Shown here in pieces: positions 9,794 to 26,548 of a DNA stretch of 64,000 nucleotides. Origin of the DNA: Selaginella tamariscina (lineage: Eukaryota > Streptophyta > Lycopodiopsida > Selaginellales > Selaginellaceae); contig PUQB01000019.1 in NCBI GenBank assembly GCA_003024785.1, positions 991,002-1,055,001 on the forward strand. The letters are read 5' to 3'. Position 1 is the stretch's first letter. Each line of letters opens with the position of its first letter. The notes beneath the pieces were generated by a model. It did not search any database. It was not told the origin of the DNA and saw only the letters and a program-made list of their open reading frames with translations. The position numbers and the translations under genes were made by a program.

Positions 9794-12700
9794 ACATAAT
9801 TAATTAAATACATTAGTTGAGATAAATGCTAATTAGTAAATTGAACACACATGCACACACAAAGTTTAATATATTAAAAGATTTAATAAAGGACATCAAA
9901 AAAGCATTTAAACATGTTAAACTAACTAAATAAAAACATAATAAAGTTTGAAAAGTGCTTAAACCTAGTGCATAAATGTTTATAAATGCATTGTGTAGTA
10001 ATATTATTATGATAAAATAATTATAATCACAATTACCATTTTATCAAATTTGAAAGGTTACAAACTTAAATTTGTTAATGTTGTATAAAAGATTTTCTTT
10101 TTAACATATTAAAAGTTTTAAAATGGTGCAAGTATTCATATTGCATTCAAGCTATTTAAGTTATTTTTCATAATTGTAATTTTACAAAATATAAAAAAAT
10201 AAAATAAAATAAAAACATATATAAATATAAATACAAAACACTTATTAATTACACATAATAATTTTAAGACTTTATAAAATTTATACATAATCGACACTTT
10301 CAACATGTTTAACTTTTTCACATAAAAGGTGCAATTCAATTAGATTATTATGAACTCTTGATTATAATAGATTTTGTGTGTTAAAAATGTAATAATTACA
10401 ATAAAAAAAAGTGTAATAACTTATATAATATGTGAAAGATATTTAGATTTGCTTATTTTATTATTTATGTTAAAGCTCATGTGTTCCTTAAAAATGTAAA
10501 ATTAATATATAAGAACATCTTGTTATTTAATATTTTTATGATATATAAAAAATAAAAATAAGTGGTCTCATAAATTTGTTTTAAAATTATACAATCTGAA
10601 AATGTTAAAGTTTATTATCTTAGTGTTTTATAATAAACAATTATGTTTAATAAAATTATGTATAAGACTTAATTTAAATCAATTTTAAAGAATATTAATG
10701 AATGCTTCAATGTTTCTTAATAACATTGAAATAAAGAAGCAAATATTAAAATTCACAAAATTCACAAAATGAAACTTAAATTAAGTTGTGTAAATAATTT
10801 TATTATACATAATTGTTATTATAAAACATTAAGAAAATAATTTTAACTATATATATTTATAACAAACTCATTATTTATTTTTATTCTTTAACAAACCTGG
10901 TAAGAATCTTAAAAAAATATTTTCTTGTATTTAAACTTTACATTCTTAAAGAGGTACATGAACTTTAACATGAATAAAACATAAATTCAAATTATTTACA
11001 CATACTATATAAGTTATTATATTTCATCCTTATTGTACTTATTATATATTTGATTTATAAAATTTGTTGTGACTGAAGGCTTGAATAATTCACATGAAAT
11101 TTAAATGGCACATTTTGTGCAAAAAAAATTAAACATTTTAAAATTGTTGCAATTAAACCAATGATTATCTTGTATTTTAATTCTATACTTCCATTTCATT
11201 ATTTAAAATCAACTTTATAATAAACATCTGAATACTTAAATATAAATTGAACATTTACATTATTTTAAAGTTTTTTAGTTTATTTTGAAGAAAAAATATT
11301 TTTTTACAACATTAATAAATACGGAATTTACAATCCTTCAAAAGTGGTTATGATAATCATTCTCTTATTTTAAAGCTGTGTAATTAAAATCATTTTGTTA
11401 AATGGACTCCCACATATACTCTTGTAAACATTCTATGAATATGTTTTAAATGAATTAACATAAAGAACCAATAATTTACATGTATACATGCAATAAATAT
11501 TACATGTTTACCATGAATAAAAATGATCGATGTGTAATAATCTTATAAGAAGATCTCATAACTTATAAAGTGTCATAGTTTTTAATTATGACTTTTACTT
11601 TTACTTTTAAATTGATTGTTATTACTTACTAAACTATGTTGATAAGTCCTAAGTGTAAAAAAAATAGGCTCACCTAGTGCGTTTGGGTATTTAGTAATGG
11701 TCCAGCTAGGTATTGTTAAATATTTGCAAAAAACTCTAGTCGAAGCTATCACTTCTATATAAAAAACACTTACCTTTATTTTTTGTGTTTTTGATTAGAT
11801 TATTAATTAGTTTTGGTGATTGATGGTTGTTAAGTTAAATTCATCAAGTATATTCTTATTAAAAATGATATTTATGTTAGCCCACTTTACAATAGGGAGC
11901 TCTCTATCATATATATTAAGTAGTACATGTAGTGAAAGTTTATGGGTTCATAATTGAGCTTGTTATTATTATATTGGTGCAAGTTGTAGTTTATGTTGTC
12001 AAGGCAGAACCTTTTATTATGCCACCTCAACTTCCAAATGATAAGAGTACATTTGACTTTCAGAGTAACATACCCTTAATGTTAGTGTATTCATGTTTGA
12101 GAAGTCTTGTTAGAGTGCACATTCTAAAGGGATAAGGTTGAAGCATGTATCCAATCTTCTCCTCCATGTCAAACTAAGAGTAGCACTCACATCTAAGCAG
12201 GGCACATTCGTGTCCTTGTCCAACTATAGGCGTGGAACATGTTTTTTTCATCAAGTTCTTTTCCGAGGGTTCACAAAGGGGTTTTAGAGTTGACATTTAA
12301 GAACCACGTTTGTGGCACAATGTGTAACTTTTGAATTTAATGAACTATGACGAAATAGCCTACATCTTGAGAAATAATGTTACATAAAGATGTGACACTA
12401 GGCTAAATGGTAACAAAACTTGAGGCACACCCTTTGCGATTGTCTCATAAGTTTAACGTTGAGGGTTTGGATATTCTAGCAAGCAGGCGTGTTTATGCTC
12501 ATATCAGGGTTTAAACTTTTGGTAGGGGCTTAAGGAATGTTAAGTCTTGTAACTAAGTGTGTTATTGACACACTTGCCTAGGGGTGTTCTCCTTAGGATC
12601 CAAGAGTTGAATAATATAAGTTTATTAATAAGAGCCTTTTTACGAGGCACTTATAAAGTTGTCTACTTAAGGTTATTCAAAACTAACCTTAAGGAGTAAA

Positions 12701-13130
12701 CTTAGCATAACACTTTGTCTGCTTATGGCACACACTCATGGCCTCATTAAGTATTATTCTTAGGTCTAGGATATGACTTAGTCACTCAAACCGTTAAGAA
12801 TTAATCGTGGTTCAAGGTATCCCTTGTTGCCTTAAAGGGGTTATACTCCCTAATGAGGGTGATTCTTTAAGGGATAAATCACAATGCCTTGACTATATCA
12901 TGAAGGTGCAATGTTAAGGTATGAATCTGTTTAAGTCTTTAGTGTAAAATCCTAAAGTCTACTCGGATTGTCCTTTAAGATTCAGGGGATAGTCATTTTA
13001 GGGGACTTTATAATAGGACCTAAGTTTTGTGACATCTGAGTCAGGCTCTTGGCATTGTCTTTGAAGACTTAGCATTTGTGTTGACGTAAATGGCTACTTG
13101 GTAGCTACGTGTTGGCCTTTGGATTAAAAA
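7450..13130. other. AT-rich gene desert
   Basis: The stretch is dominated by A/T with (TA)n tracts, for example around 9755-9791. No ORF shows a family signature. The part from about 11640 to 13130 is less AT-rich and contains runs such as CCTAGGGGTGTTCTCC. It may be a decayed insertion, but no LTR pair, reverse transcriptase motif or gene could be recognised. Confidence 0.6.
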
Positions 13131-14730
13131 TTTAACATAAAAAAACATACACTTCAATCGAAATTATGACATAAACATATCAAATATATGGTGAAGGCAT
13201 TCATTATTATTGAAAAGAAATTTTCAATTATTAACTATATAAATAAATAAATAATAATCATGAATTGACTTTAAAACATACTTATCAATCAAATGTTAAA
13301 CAAAACCTTAGTGTGCTTTTAAGAAAACTAGTTTATTAATCATGATTCAAATGATAAATTATAAATAATAAATACCACTAACTTTTAAAGTCATCCCGAT
13401 ATACATTACTTTAAATGTCTTGAGCATGACCATGTAAAATAACAACATAAAATATACATATTCATCTATAAATAGTTATATAGATGTTTATATAGTTACA
13501 TTTATATATGTAATCACACATAAATAAATATTTAAAGATAAATAAATAGCAAACACTATATAAGATGTATCTTAGTTATATATTAATAAAAGTGTAGTTA
13601 AATGTATAAATTCAGTTTACTAATTTAACAAGTGCCATATTTGTGTATTGATATATGTGAATTTGTGTTTATATACTTGTGTATATTAGATAACATACAT
13701 AAATATATACATAAAGAGTGTATATTAATATACAGTTATTTTCACTTCACAAACATAAAACTTTAACTATGTTTCTCTACATATATTGTTACAAGGAGAG
13801 AAAATATATGAAAACACAACTTTAGTAGTATCCATTGAGGTGCATATATGTACTTATATATATGCATATGCAAATTACATATTTTATATAATGTAATAAA
13901 TAGCCATAAAAACTAACATGTATATTGATAATTTAAAGTGAAAATTATAAATTGCAAATCTATATAGCATTTATGAAGAATTGTAGAAATAGTGCCTCAA
14001 TAAATGTCTTTTTACAAGTTAGAACATAATTACATATATATTGTTGTCTACATATATAATGAATGCTATCTTATATTGTTTTATCCACTCATAACAATAT
14101 ATATAATTAAACAAAGTTGAAAGTTATATGTATGAGGAATTAAAATAATTGTGATATTAATGTACACTCTTTTTATGTATCTGTCCATGTAAATTATCTA
14201 ACATATACAAATATATAAATACATAGATGGTACATATTATAAAACTAGAGATACATGTTGCATAGTGTTTGTTATTTATTTATTTATAAATATTTATTTG
14301 TGTAATTATATTTACTATTATATATATATATATTATATATATATATGTGTGTGTGTGTAATTATTTAAACATTTATATAACCATTTATATATGTTTAATG
14401 TGAAGGGCATGCTTAAGACATTTATAGTTATGCATTTTGAAATAATGGTTTTTACATTTATCATCCCAAACATGGATATCATGTTGTTTTAATTCATAAT
14501 AATGTGGTTTATCAAATTTACATTAATTATTCATTATTAATTATTTATTTATATAATTGGCAATTAAATGATCTTTTAAAAAGATTTGTATCCATTGATA
14601 TGTCACTTACAATTGCACTAATTTTGAAATTTATGAAATTCTTTTCAATGATAATGAATACCTTTACAATATAATTTAACATAATTATGTTTATTTAGTT
14701 TCAAGTGCATATTCTCTTATTTAAAAAAGT
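13130..14730. repeat. Large imperfect palindrome (long inverted repeat)
   Basis: The left arm, about 13130-13815, matches the reverse complement of about 14075-14730. Paired blocks include AAATGTCTTGAGCATG near 13415 with its complement near 14405, the AACAAACACTAT / ATAGTGTTTGTTA pair near 13548 and 14262, and GAAGGCATTCATTATTATTG near 13190 with its complement near 14650. The spacer is about 250 bp. Arms are AT-rich with scattered mismatches and indels. No coding sequence is seen. Confidence 0.75.
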
Positions 14731-14975
14731 TTATGGATTGAATTATTAAAACACATTAGTCATTTTAATTCATAATAAGTATATAATATCCATTGCATGC
14801 TTAATAATTATTAATTCTTTATATTAATTCATTAAAATATATTCACACACATGCACAAATGTTTAGGGGTGCATTGTATTATATAACAAAATTTGAATCA
14901 CACACAACTGTAAAAATCAACAACCCTAAACCCTAAATGCAACAGAGGAAATATTTGTATAAGATGCTAGTTTAA

Positions 14976-15676
14976 ATTAATTAGTAATTTAAATGTAAAT
15001 TTAAGATAATTAGGGTAAAAGAAAGTAAGATATTTAAATCGGTGATTAAAATTGAATTTAAATAAATTAAGAAATATTTGAAAATTAAAATATTTAGTAA
15101 ATCCACAATATATATATAAACACAAAATTATTCATGTATTAAGTATATATATTTATGTACACATATGTATAAAAGAATATATAAACATTATTATTAATAA
15201 TACTAATAAAGCACTATGTGTTTAGAAAACCACTACTTATTGGTTATAATTGATAATTAACTAAGATGTTAATGTTTAAATTAATATAAATTTTAAAAAA
15301 CCAAAATATTTACATATACATTTATATTTATTACATTATACATTAGTTTAAAGTTTTAAATTAAATGCATATCTGTATATACATACTCAATATCATATTT
15401 ACGCATACATAGGGATATTTCTCATGATAGTTTAATATGTAAATTACTAGTTTATAGAATAATATACACAAAATATATTAATGTAAACATTAATGATTAA
15501 TTATAAAGCATATTCTTAAAATATATAATGTGGGTCAAATAGTAAATCGTGCATCATGGTGGATGGGCATATATGTGTTTTAATTTATGTATATACATAA
15601 TGTATATGTATGTGTGCACGTACGCACATAGTAATCAAGTATATTCGTTTAGGGTTAGAGTCAAACAGGGGAATAT
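14976..15676 (+). repeat. Dispersed repeat R1, copy B (uninterrupted)
   Basis: This copy aligns with copy A parts 3170-3603 and 6038-6203 but lacks the two insertions present there, so it is the empty-site version. It ends about 12 bp upstream of the F-box/WD40 start codon and therefore supplies that gene's proximal upstream DNA. Confidence 0.8.
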
Positions 15677-15687
15677 CCGGATCGTGC

Positions 15688-17263
15688 ATGGAACAGGAGC
15701 ATGGTGCAGGCGTACAGCAGGAGGTCAATTCGGAAATTCTACATGAATCTCGCCTTACATCGCTCCGCCAGCATTAATTCTCGAAATCCTTAAGCATTGG
15801 GCCCTCGGGATCTCTCTATTGCTGCCTGTATTTGTCCCCTCTTCCGTCTTCTTGTCTCCGATAGCCACGGTACATTTATATACTCATACAAATATATAAA
15901 TGCAATTGTTCTATATACCAATTATTAATATATCAATATATCTAATCTATCTAGTTTTTTTTTGTATTCTTAATATATATATATAATATAATATATATAT
16001 ATATATATAATATATATTAATATATATATATATATATATATATAGTTTAAATAAATAGGACTCTCAAACGTACGTATTAAATATGATAATCTGCACGCAC
16101 GCACGCACGTAATTGCATATATGTATGCAGGGTGGAAGGATTTCTACTGTGAGAGATGGGGAATGCCGACACCTGTCACACAGCAGCCACAGACAAGCGA
16201 GTGGAAGGCACTCTACGTGGCAAAGGAGTCGAGTTCAAAATCTCTGCTGGGCAAGTTCACAACGGACAGACTGTGTGGGCACACGGCCTCGGTGAGGGCC
16301 GTCCGAATGCTGGCGTCAGCAAAGCTAGTTGCATCCGCCGGCTTCGATAGCACCGTCCGACTGTGGGACCTTGAACAGGGGATACCGGTTGCGTGGTCGG
16401 AGCCTGTCCTGGATAACATCCGTGCCTTGGCAGTCGACCACCAGGTGCTGGCTTTAGGGTGCACTTCCGGAAGCATTCGACTGTTCCATGGCGATCATAC
16501 GTGTCCTTATTTCTTTGATCTGTTCGGTACATCTGCTGGGAGGAAGACAGTTTTTCGCGCCCATACAGGTCCGGTTACGTCTCTAGGTCTGGACACGAGG
16601 TGTATGTACAGTGGCTCTTGGGATATGTCAGTAAGGATATGGGAGAGGGAGAGGCTCTGTATGATCCGGAGCTTTTACCATTGGGACTGGATCTGGGCGC
16701 TGGTTCCACGCGGGGGACGTGTACTGAGTACCGCAGGGAGCGATGCGTACTCGTGGGACGTCGAGTCCGGTGAGCTGCTTCGGATGAGGGTGAAGGCCCA
16801 CGAGGGGCGGGCTTGTGCAGTGGAGGGAAGCCGGACAGGGCAGTTTGTAATGACTGGCGGGGAAGACGGCGCGGTTCGGATGTTCGATGACCGTGTGGCG
16901 CCTTCTTCGTCTCCGGAGGCTGCCGACTCGGCAGTAGCTGCCTGGCTACCGCATTCCAGTGCAGTGACTTGTCTGGCTTTTGACGACCCGTGGTTGGCTT
17001 CTGCCTCCCAAGACGGAACTATAGCTCTCATGGACTTAAGATATGTGATCCGGAAGGGGTACGGACGAGCGAGCTCGTTAGGGAACCCGAGGTATGCGAT
17101 GGTGAATGGGGATACCGTACAGCGGATGCTGTCGAGCGGGGGAGGGGGTGTGTATGCCGTTGATATAGGTTCGGACAGGGTTGTTTGTGGTGGAGATGAT
17201 ACCATGGTTAGGGTTTGGGATTTCTCGCAGGCCCTCGAGGTTCATAAGAAAGCTGACGGTTGA
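15688..17263 (+). CDS. F-box and WD40 repeat protein (SCF substrate receptor type)
   Basis: Exon 1 (15688-15869) begins at an ATG and encodes an F-box: APPALILEILKH, then LGPRDLSIAACICPLFRLL in a neighbouring frame, so one or two single-base slips interrupt the frame as given. The intron 15870-16130 has GT...AG ends. Exon 2 (16131-17263) is open for 377 codons: the F-box tail WKDFYCERWG, then at least five WD40 repeats with classical ends (STVRLWDL, MSVRIWERE, GAVRMFDD, GTIALMDLR, TMVRVWDF). F-box proteins of this build present substrates to a SKP1-cullin ubiquitin ligase, with the propeller as the substrate-binding part. The target is unknown. The gene starts just after repeat R1 and lies head-to-tail with the LEA gene. 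Confidence 0.82.
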
Positions 17264-17734
17264 GGAACCTCAAGAAGGTACAGAGGTTACAGAGGAAGGG
17301 GTTAACAAATTAAAAGAGAGGTTTTAATCTGTTTCTATTATTTATTAATTAATAAATTATTTTGTAAAACGGTTAAAATTAAGCTCCTTGGTCAATTTTC
17401 AAAGTTTCAACATATACAAAACACTCGGCAATTAAGAATTTGACACCTGGCATGAAGCACCTAGTGTATGTATACGTGACATACACATATGTGTACGTGT
17501 AGACTGTAACTATCCATGACAAAAAACGTGGGATACCTTTAAAGAAACTTGTACCGGAATCATAAAAATGTATGGATTCAGGAAATGCACCGAGTCACAA
17601 TTTATAAAAATAAATAAATAAATAATTTATCCTTGCCACCTAGCCAAAATGTTTGGTTAAAAATAATGTGAAACTTTGATACGTGTAGTAGACCTACTAA
17701 ATATCGACAGCTGGACAAAGATACGTAGCAGAAA

Positions 17735-17830
17735 TGGAAGCCGACACGTAGCGTCGAGACGACACGTGGAAGGCTAGCATGGACGCGTGTCGTCTGGCCG
17801 ACATTTCCTCTGCTGTACATATAAACACAA
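17735..17830 (+). promoter_or_regulatory. Stress-type promoter of the LEA gene (DRE, ABRE, TATA)
   Basis: Upstream of the LEA start, GCCGAC cores (drought/cold DRE-like) occur at about 17740 and 17797, and an ABRE/G-box ACACGTGG at 17762-17769 with further ACGTAG and GCGTGTCG motifs beside it. A TATA-like CATATAAAC lies at 17818-17826, about 130 bp before the ATG. The combination fits ABA- and dehydration-inducible control; function is inferred from motifs only. Confidence 0.6.
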
Positions 17831-17957
17831 GCAGCTCAGGGGCGAGACATCATTCCAAGGTTGTGAAAGCTTTGATCGATTTTTTATCGTAAGGTTTAGT
17901 GGGTCAATCGATTCGATTTTCTAAGGTTTAGATTTGATCTTTCTTCTATCATCATCA

Positions 17958-18962
17958 ATGGCGGATCAGGCACATAAGGTGAAGGAGGCTGGACAACGAG
18001 ACCGCCGACAAGACTGCCCAGCACGCCCAGGTGTGTATATATGTATGTGTGTATGTGTCTGTATTGTATAGCTTAGATCTGCAAGATTGCTCAGCATGCG
18101 TATGTACGTGTTTTTAGTTTAGATAGATACATGTTTATGTGTAATATAGCAGTGTGGATCTAGTAAATTACATAGTCTAATTAACTAAATTTAGTGTACA
18201 GTGGGATTTAGTAAATTGCTTAGTTATGCATCATGTCTGATAACTATTAATTTCATTCATATTAATTATAATTCATACAGGGTGCATACGGTACAACTCA
18301 GCAGAAGGCATCCGACTACACATCTGCGGACAGCATAAGGCCGGAGAGGTAGGTGACCACGCACGTGGCATCGGCCAAACGGCAGCCGACAAGACATATG
18401 CGGCCAAGGACACCGTGGCGGACAAGGCATATGCGGCCAAGGACACCGTGGCGGACAAGGCATATGCAGCTAAGGACACCACTGCTGACAAGACATATGC
18501 TGCCAAGGACACGACTGCTAGCTATCTGACTACCGCCAAGGATGCAGTTGTTAACAACTTTAACTGCCGCCAAGGATACAGCTGTCGAGAAGCAAACGGC
18601 TCCAAAGGACACGGGACTGCCAGCTATTTGACTTTCCGCGAAGGATACTACTGCTGACAAGGCAGTCCAGGCCAAGGACACGACTGCCAGCTATTTGACT
18701 TCCGCGAAGGATACTACTGCTGACAAGGCAGTCCAGGCCAAGGACACGACTGCCAACTACTTGGGTTCCACGAAGGATTCTGCTGCTGACAAGGCAGCGG
18801 CGGCCAAGGACACGACTGCTAACAAGGCATACTCCGCCAAGGATACAACCGCGGACAATGCCAAGTATGCTAAGGATGTCACTGCCGACAAGTCTGTCGC
18901 TGCTAAGGACCAGTCCCAGGACACCGCCTCTGGTTTGATGCAGAAGGTCCTTTAATTCACGG

Positions 18963-18998
<36 letters not shown>

Positions 18999-19141
18999 GA
19001 GAGAGTTGACATGTAATGTAGGTAATATATATATGTATATATATATATACAATGTATATGTGTACTGATGTGTGTGTGTGTATACAGGCAAAGGAGGCGC
19101 TTGGTTTGGGGGGAACTGGCAACACGACGACAACCCAGTAA
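17958..19141 (+). CDS. Group 3 late embryogenesis abundant protein (LEA_4, 11-mer repeats)
   Basis: Three exons: 17958-18030, 18281-18946 and 19088-19141. The protein begins MADQAHKVKEAG and is built of repeated 11-mers such as ADKAYAAKDTT, the hydrophilic amphipathic-helix repeat of LEA_4 proteins that fold on drying and protect membranes and enzymes. It ends GLGGTGNTTTTQ. Repeats fill residues from about 40 to near the C-terminus; a 75-bp unit is tandemly repeated at about 18610-18755. Frame slips occur near 17989, 18320 and 18565, and after each the correct LEA sequence resumes in another frame, which points to base-level errors or recent mutation. The upstream DRE/ABRE motifs agree with a dehydration role. 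Confidence 0.87.
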
Positions 19142-19273
19142 ATAAGACTGGAATAAGAAGCAAAATTTAATTTGCGAGATGGAGGGGTGGGATATTTTGT
19201 TAAAAAAAAAAAAAACATTGCTATTTTGCCTTGTTCATATATTTTCATAAATATATGCATATTTATGCCAATC

Positions 19274-19308
<35 letters not shown>

Positions 19309-20329
19309 CGTGTGTTTTCAAACATAATTGCAAGGTGTATACGTCGATTTCTTGATTTTGATGTGTATATATACAAGTACTGTATACGAACTTGTTCACG
19401 TGCATTAAAATAAAACTTCCAAATATATCATTATATTATAAAAGTAATATACATTTTATTAATGTAAAGAAGCGTTAGTGTTGGATCCACGTGAAGAAAC
19501 AAGTTTTCTATGTACCGGCCACGCACGCACACACATCATGTGTATGCGAATGCAGACACATACACATTTATCATAATGATGTGTATGCATAATGAAGTGC
19601 TTGCGCATGCAGGCAACAGCTCATTCTTTATTTATATATTACTTAATTAAATTATTTATTTATGAATTATTAAAGAAGGTAGTCCGTGAATGCCACCATC
19701 ACTGTTCAGACATGACAGGAGTAAACACTTTATACTTTGCAAAATATACATATACACACACATACACATGGTTATGTGTGCGTGCATGTATATACCTCGA
19801 AGTGGATCTGCTTTCACTAAAGGGAGCTGATATTGCTGGCAATCAGTAACTGGAACAACTTTACGTAAAATGAGAATTTCATTTATTCTAAATAAATAAA
19901 TTATTTATTTATTAAAATTATTCTATTTTATGAATATTGTTCTAGGTCCTTGTCAAGGTTTCACATAAGTTTGACTCCTGTCTCTTACAAAAATTTCAAA
20001 TTAAACAAATGTAAGATTTCAAAGCTTAAGGTTTTGAGGTAAATAGTTTGACATTACATTGTTTGCAGATCTGCTGGAGTTATGCACCACTGTGTGTGAA
20101 ACTTCAATGTTTCGAGGTATGTGAAATGTTTCTTATACATACAACATACATATAAACATATATAGTGCCTAAATGTTAAAATTTGCGAGAATGTAAGGAA
20201 AATGTGCGTGCGTGCGTGTGTGAGAGAGAGAGAGAGATAACTACACACACATATATAAGTGTGTGTGTGTAAAATTTGTTTTATAAAATTTATTTATTTA
20301 TTTTACTAATAGATACTTTTATTTCAGAA
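19142..20329. other. Intergenic region with microsatellites
   Basis: It holds GT/GC-type simple repeats (about 19277-19313 and 20201-20240) and AT-rich DNA. A TTTCAG just before the glyoxal oxidase ATG could mark a 5' UTR intron end. No gene was recognised. Confidence 0.5.
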
Positions 20330-20599
20330 ATGGCTAGAGTAAGGGAAGTATTATTGCTATTTATTTTAATACAAACAAGTTATGCACAAATAAAGAGTCC
20401 TGGGGCATGGAATATACTGGTGGAGAATGCAGGAATATCCGCAATGCATATGCAACTTACACATAACAACAAAGTTATTATTTTCGATGGTTTTAGTGCC
20501 GGCCCTTCAAACGTTACTCAGCCTAGCGGCGAATGCAAAACCACGTCGGGCCCTTCTCACGAGGTATATACATGTGTGTGTGTGTGCGTGCGTGTAGGT

Positions 20600-20635
<36 letters not shown>

Positions 20636-22649
20636 AAAATGCAAGAATGAATACCGATTATGTGGTACAGCTCGACTGTACGGCACATTCTGTAGAATAC
20701 GACGTTGCAAGCAATACGGTACGGCCTCTGAGTATATACACGGACACGTGGTGCTCGTCTGCGGCCACGATTGCCGATGGTACGGTCGTGCAGGTCGGTG
20801 GCCGTGGTAATGGCTCACAAACTGTACGGCATTTTACACCGTGTCACAAGTGTGACTGGGCTGAGTCTTCACAACAGCTTGCTGTTGAACGCTGGTATTC
20901 AACAAGGTATATTCTTAGTATAATAAAGAATATACCATATGTTTACTGATTTGTTTATGTTGAAACAGCCATGTCTTGCCGGATAACAGAGTTATTGTAA
21001 TTGGAGGACGTGGACAATTCAACTATGAGTTTATTCCACGTCAGCAAGATGAAGGAGTTCACCATCTTTCGCTATTGGCTGAGACTAATGACATGTCACA
21101 GGATAACCTTTACCCTTTTGTCCACCTCATTCCTGATGGAAACCTGTTTGTATTTGCAAACTCCGATTCTATTTTACTTGATTACAAAACACATCAAGTA
21201 CTTAAAAGGTTTGTGTGTGTGTGTGTGTTGTGTTTTATTAAAGAATTTAACGTAACGTTGTACAATAAACATGCATATGCAATAAAGTATATATATTAAA
21301 TTTTAAGTAATGTTATTAAATCTTTAATATATTTAAGTTTATTGATTATTTATTTATTTGTTTATTTTTCATTTTATCAAGGTTTCCCAGAATACCTGGT
21401 CTTGAAGCTCGGAACTATCCTTCATCCGGTTCGTCTGTAATGCTTGCACTTGATCCAGCTAATAACTACATGAACTCAGAGGTTCTCATATGTGGAGGTA
21501 TGTGTGTACGTATGTGTGTGTACATATTTGTAGATACTGTCACACGTGTAGATATATTATACGTCTCTTGAGTTTAATCAATGTATGTGTGTGTGTGCGT
21601 GTGTGTGTGTGTGTGTGTATGCATATTTATATGCAGGTGCTTCTCCATACAACTATGCACAAGCAAGCCAAGGAAATTTTATAAATGCCTCCAGAAACTG
21701 TGGAAGAATCAAACTTAATGATGCAGAACCCAGGTATATGTCTACTGTGTGTGTGTGCGTGTGTGAGAAAGAGAGAGTACATAGGTATTCAAACATGTAC
21801 ACAGCCGTAATATGTACATTCACACGTATACACATACGCACATATATGTGCTTGTGTTTACTAGATGGACAATGGAGGCGATGCCTGTGTCGCGCGTCAT
21901 GGGAGATATGGTACTGTTACCAACAGGGGACGTACTAATAATCAACGGTGCAGAACGCGGTACAGCAGGATGGCATAACGCGCGGGATCCCGCGCTGTCC
22001 CCCGTATTGTACAAACCAGACCGCAAGCTGTACGACCGGTTCCAGATCCTAGAGCCAGCGTCACGTCCACGTGTTCATCATTCCTCCGCCGTTCTGCTAC
22101 CGGACGCCAGCGTGTTGGTCGGAGGTTCAAATCCAAACGCGCGGTACAAGTTTGACGACAATACGGATGGAATATACCCGACGGATCTCTCACTCGAGAC
22201 TTTCCTGCCTCCATACCTCGACCAGTACTATACCGCGCGCCGTCCGTACGTGACGTATGTGTCTACCCCGGCGGCCGTACACGGTAAGGAGCTTACCGTA
22301 CGGTACCGGCTGCGTGGCCATTTTATGCCCGGTACGGTCAGTGTCGTACTGCTTGCGCCCCCGTTTGTGAGTCATGCAGTTTCCATGGGGCAGAGGATGA
22401 TTAAGCTTCCTATACATAATGTGACGTCTGTAGCTGCACCAGATTCCATCTCCGGCCAGGTATATTCTATACATATAAATTTTTTAATTTTAATTTTATT
22501 TATTTATTTATTTTGATTTACAGGTGCCAACGTACGAAATACTGACACGTATGCCTCAAACAGCAAATGTGGTTCCGAGTGGGTATTATATGTTATTTGT
22601 AGTTCATGCTGGACTTCCTAGTCACGCTACATGGGTGAAAATGGTCTAA
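20330..22649 (+). CDS. Glyoxal oxidase-like radical-copper oxidase (GLOX N-terminal plus DUF1929)
   Basis: Seven exons: 20330-20563, 20646-20906, 20969-21208, 21382-21497, 21637-21733, 21865-22459, 22524-22649. A signal peptide (MARVREVLLLFILIQTSYAQ) precedes the glyoxal oxidase N-terminal propeller: LDCTAHSVEYD with the radical-site Cys, TDTWCSSAATIADGT, GGRGQFNYEF with the cross-link Tyr. The DUF1929 part ends PPFVSHAVSMGQR with a copper His and stops after WVKMV. Such secreted enzymes oxidise aldehydes to acids with release of H2O2 in the cell wall. The usual axial Tyr-His-Ser is RVHHSSA here, so Tyr appears replaced by His. The exon 1-2 junction is one base out of phase; all other junctions are clean. 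The length, about 550 residues, is normal. I chose the ATG that begins the signal peptide. Confidence 0.92.
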
Positions 22650-22878
22650 GACCTTGTAAAAGAATAATAATCAGAATATTCGCTTAAATAATAATTTTTG
22701 ATAAAATTTTAATTATATTAAAAAATGCTATTCTATATATATATTTTTATTTAGTAATCGGTGCTATTTAAATGATTATAAAGAGTCATCAATTTAATTT
22801 AAATTTTTATTAAGATCGTGGAGTTCGAATCTGGTAATATTCCTAATTACGAATTTTAGGGCAGAAAATTAAATAGAA

Positions 22879-25930
<3,052 letters not shown>

Positions 25931-26548
25931 TATATTAATGTCTTTTCTATGTATGGCCATATGTATCACACACGCACGCACGCACGCACGAAAGAATAAT
26001 TTAGAAAAATATATATTAAAAAAAATTTAAAAATCGGAATAATAATATAAGAATATCAATTATTTAAAGTTCACAGTTTTGTGGAGACCATACACACATG
26101 AGAACGCTATGTGTGCATGCACGTATGTAAGTTGTGTAGATAATTTGAATTTTAGGTCATAAAGCATATTCTTTGAATATTCATGTCCCTAATTAAATAA
26201 TTAAAATATAATTATAATTAACTAGCAACAACTCCTCAGCTAAAAGAATGGAACAAGTCAGATATACACTTTCAACAACCACGCCAGTATACGTGTGTGC
26301 GACGTATAGTATATATATAATATATATATGTTTTTATTCACAGCCACACGATTAAAAACAGTGCATTATATATAAAACATTATCAACGGACAGAGTTAAA
26401 AATGTGGGATATGAACTAGGCTTCTTCCTTGTTCAAAATGTTTTTTTTTTTTTTTTTATTATATAATATTTTATAAATAATTTTAATTTCTAAAAATTAT
26501 TTCTCTGCAGTTAAATTAAACTATCTTAATTTCTTATATGGGAAGCTA
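25931..26548. other. Intergenic region between DNAAF1 and the PI-PLC-X gene
   Basis: AT-rich with a (GCAC)n tract near 25972-25989, a (TA)n tract near 26310 and a T15 run near 26441. No gene was recognised. Confidence 0.5.

Noticed and set aside
14918-14940. Telomere-type CCCTAAACCCTAAA near 14.93 kb
   Set aside because: Only about two units; not evidence of a telomere or an interstitial array.
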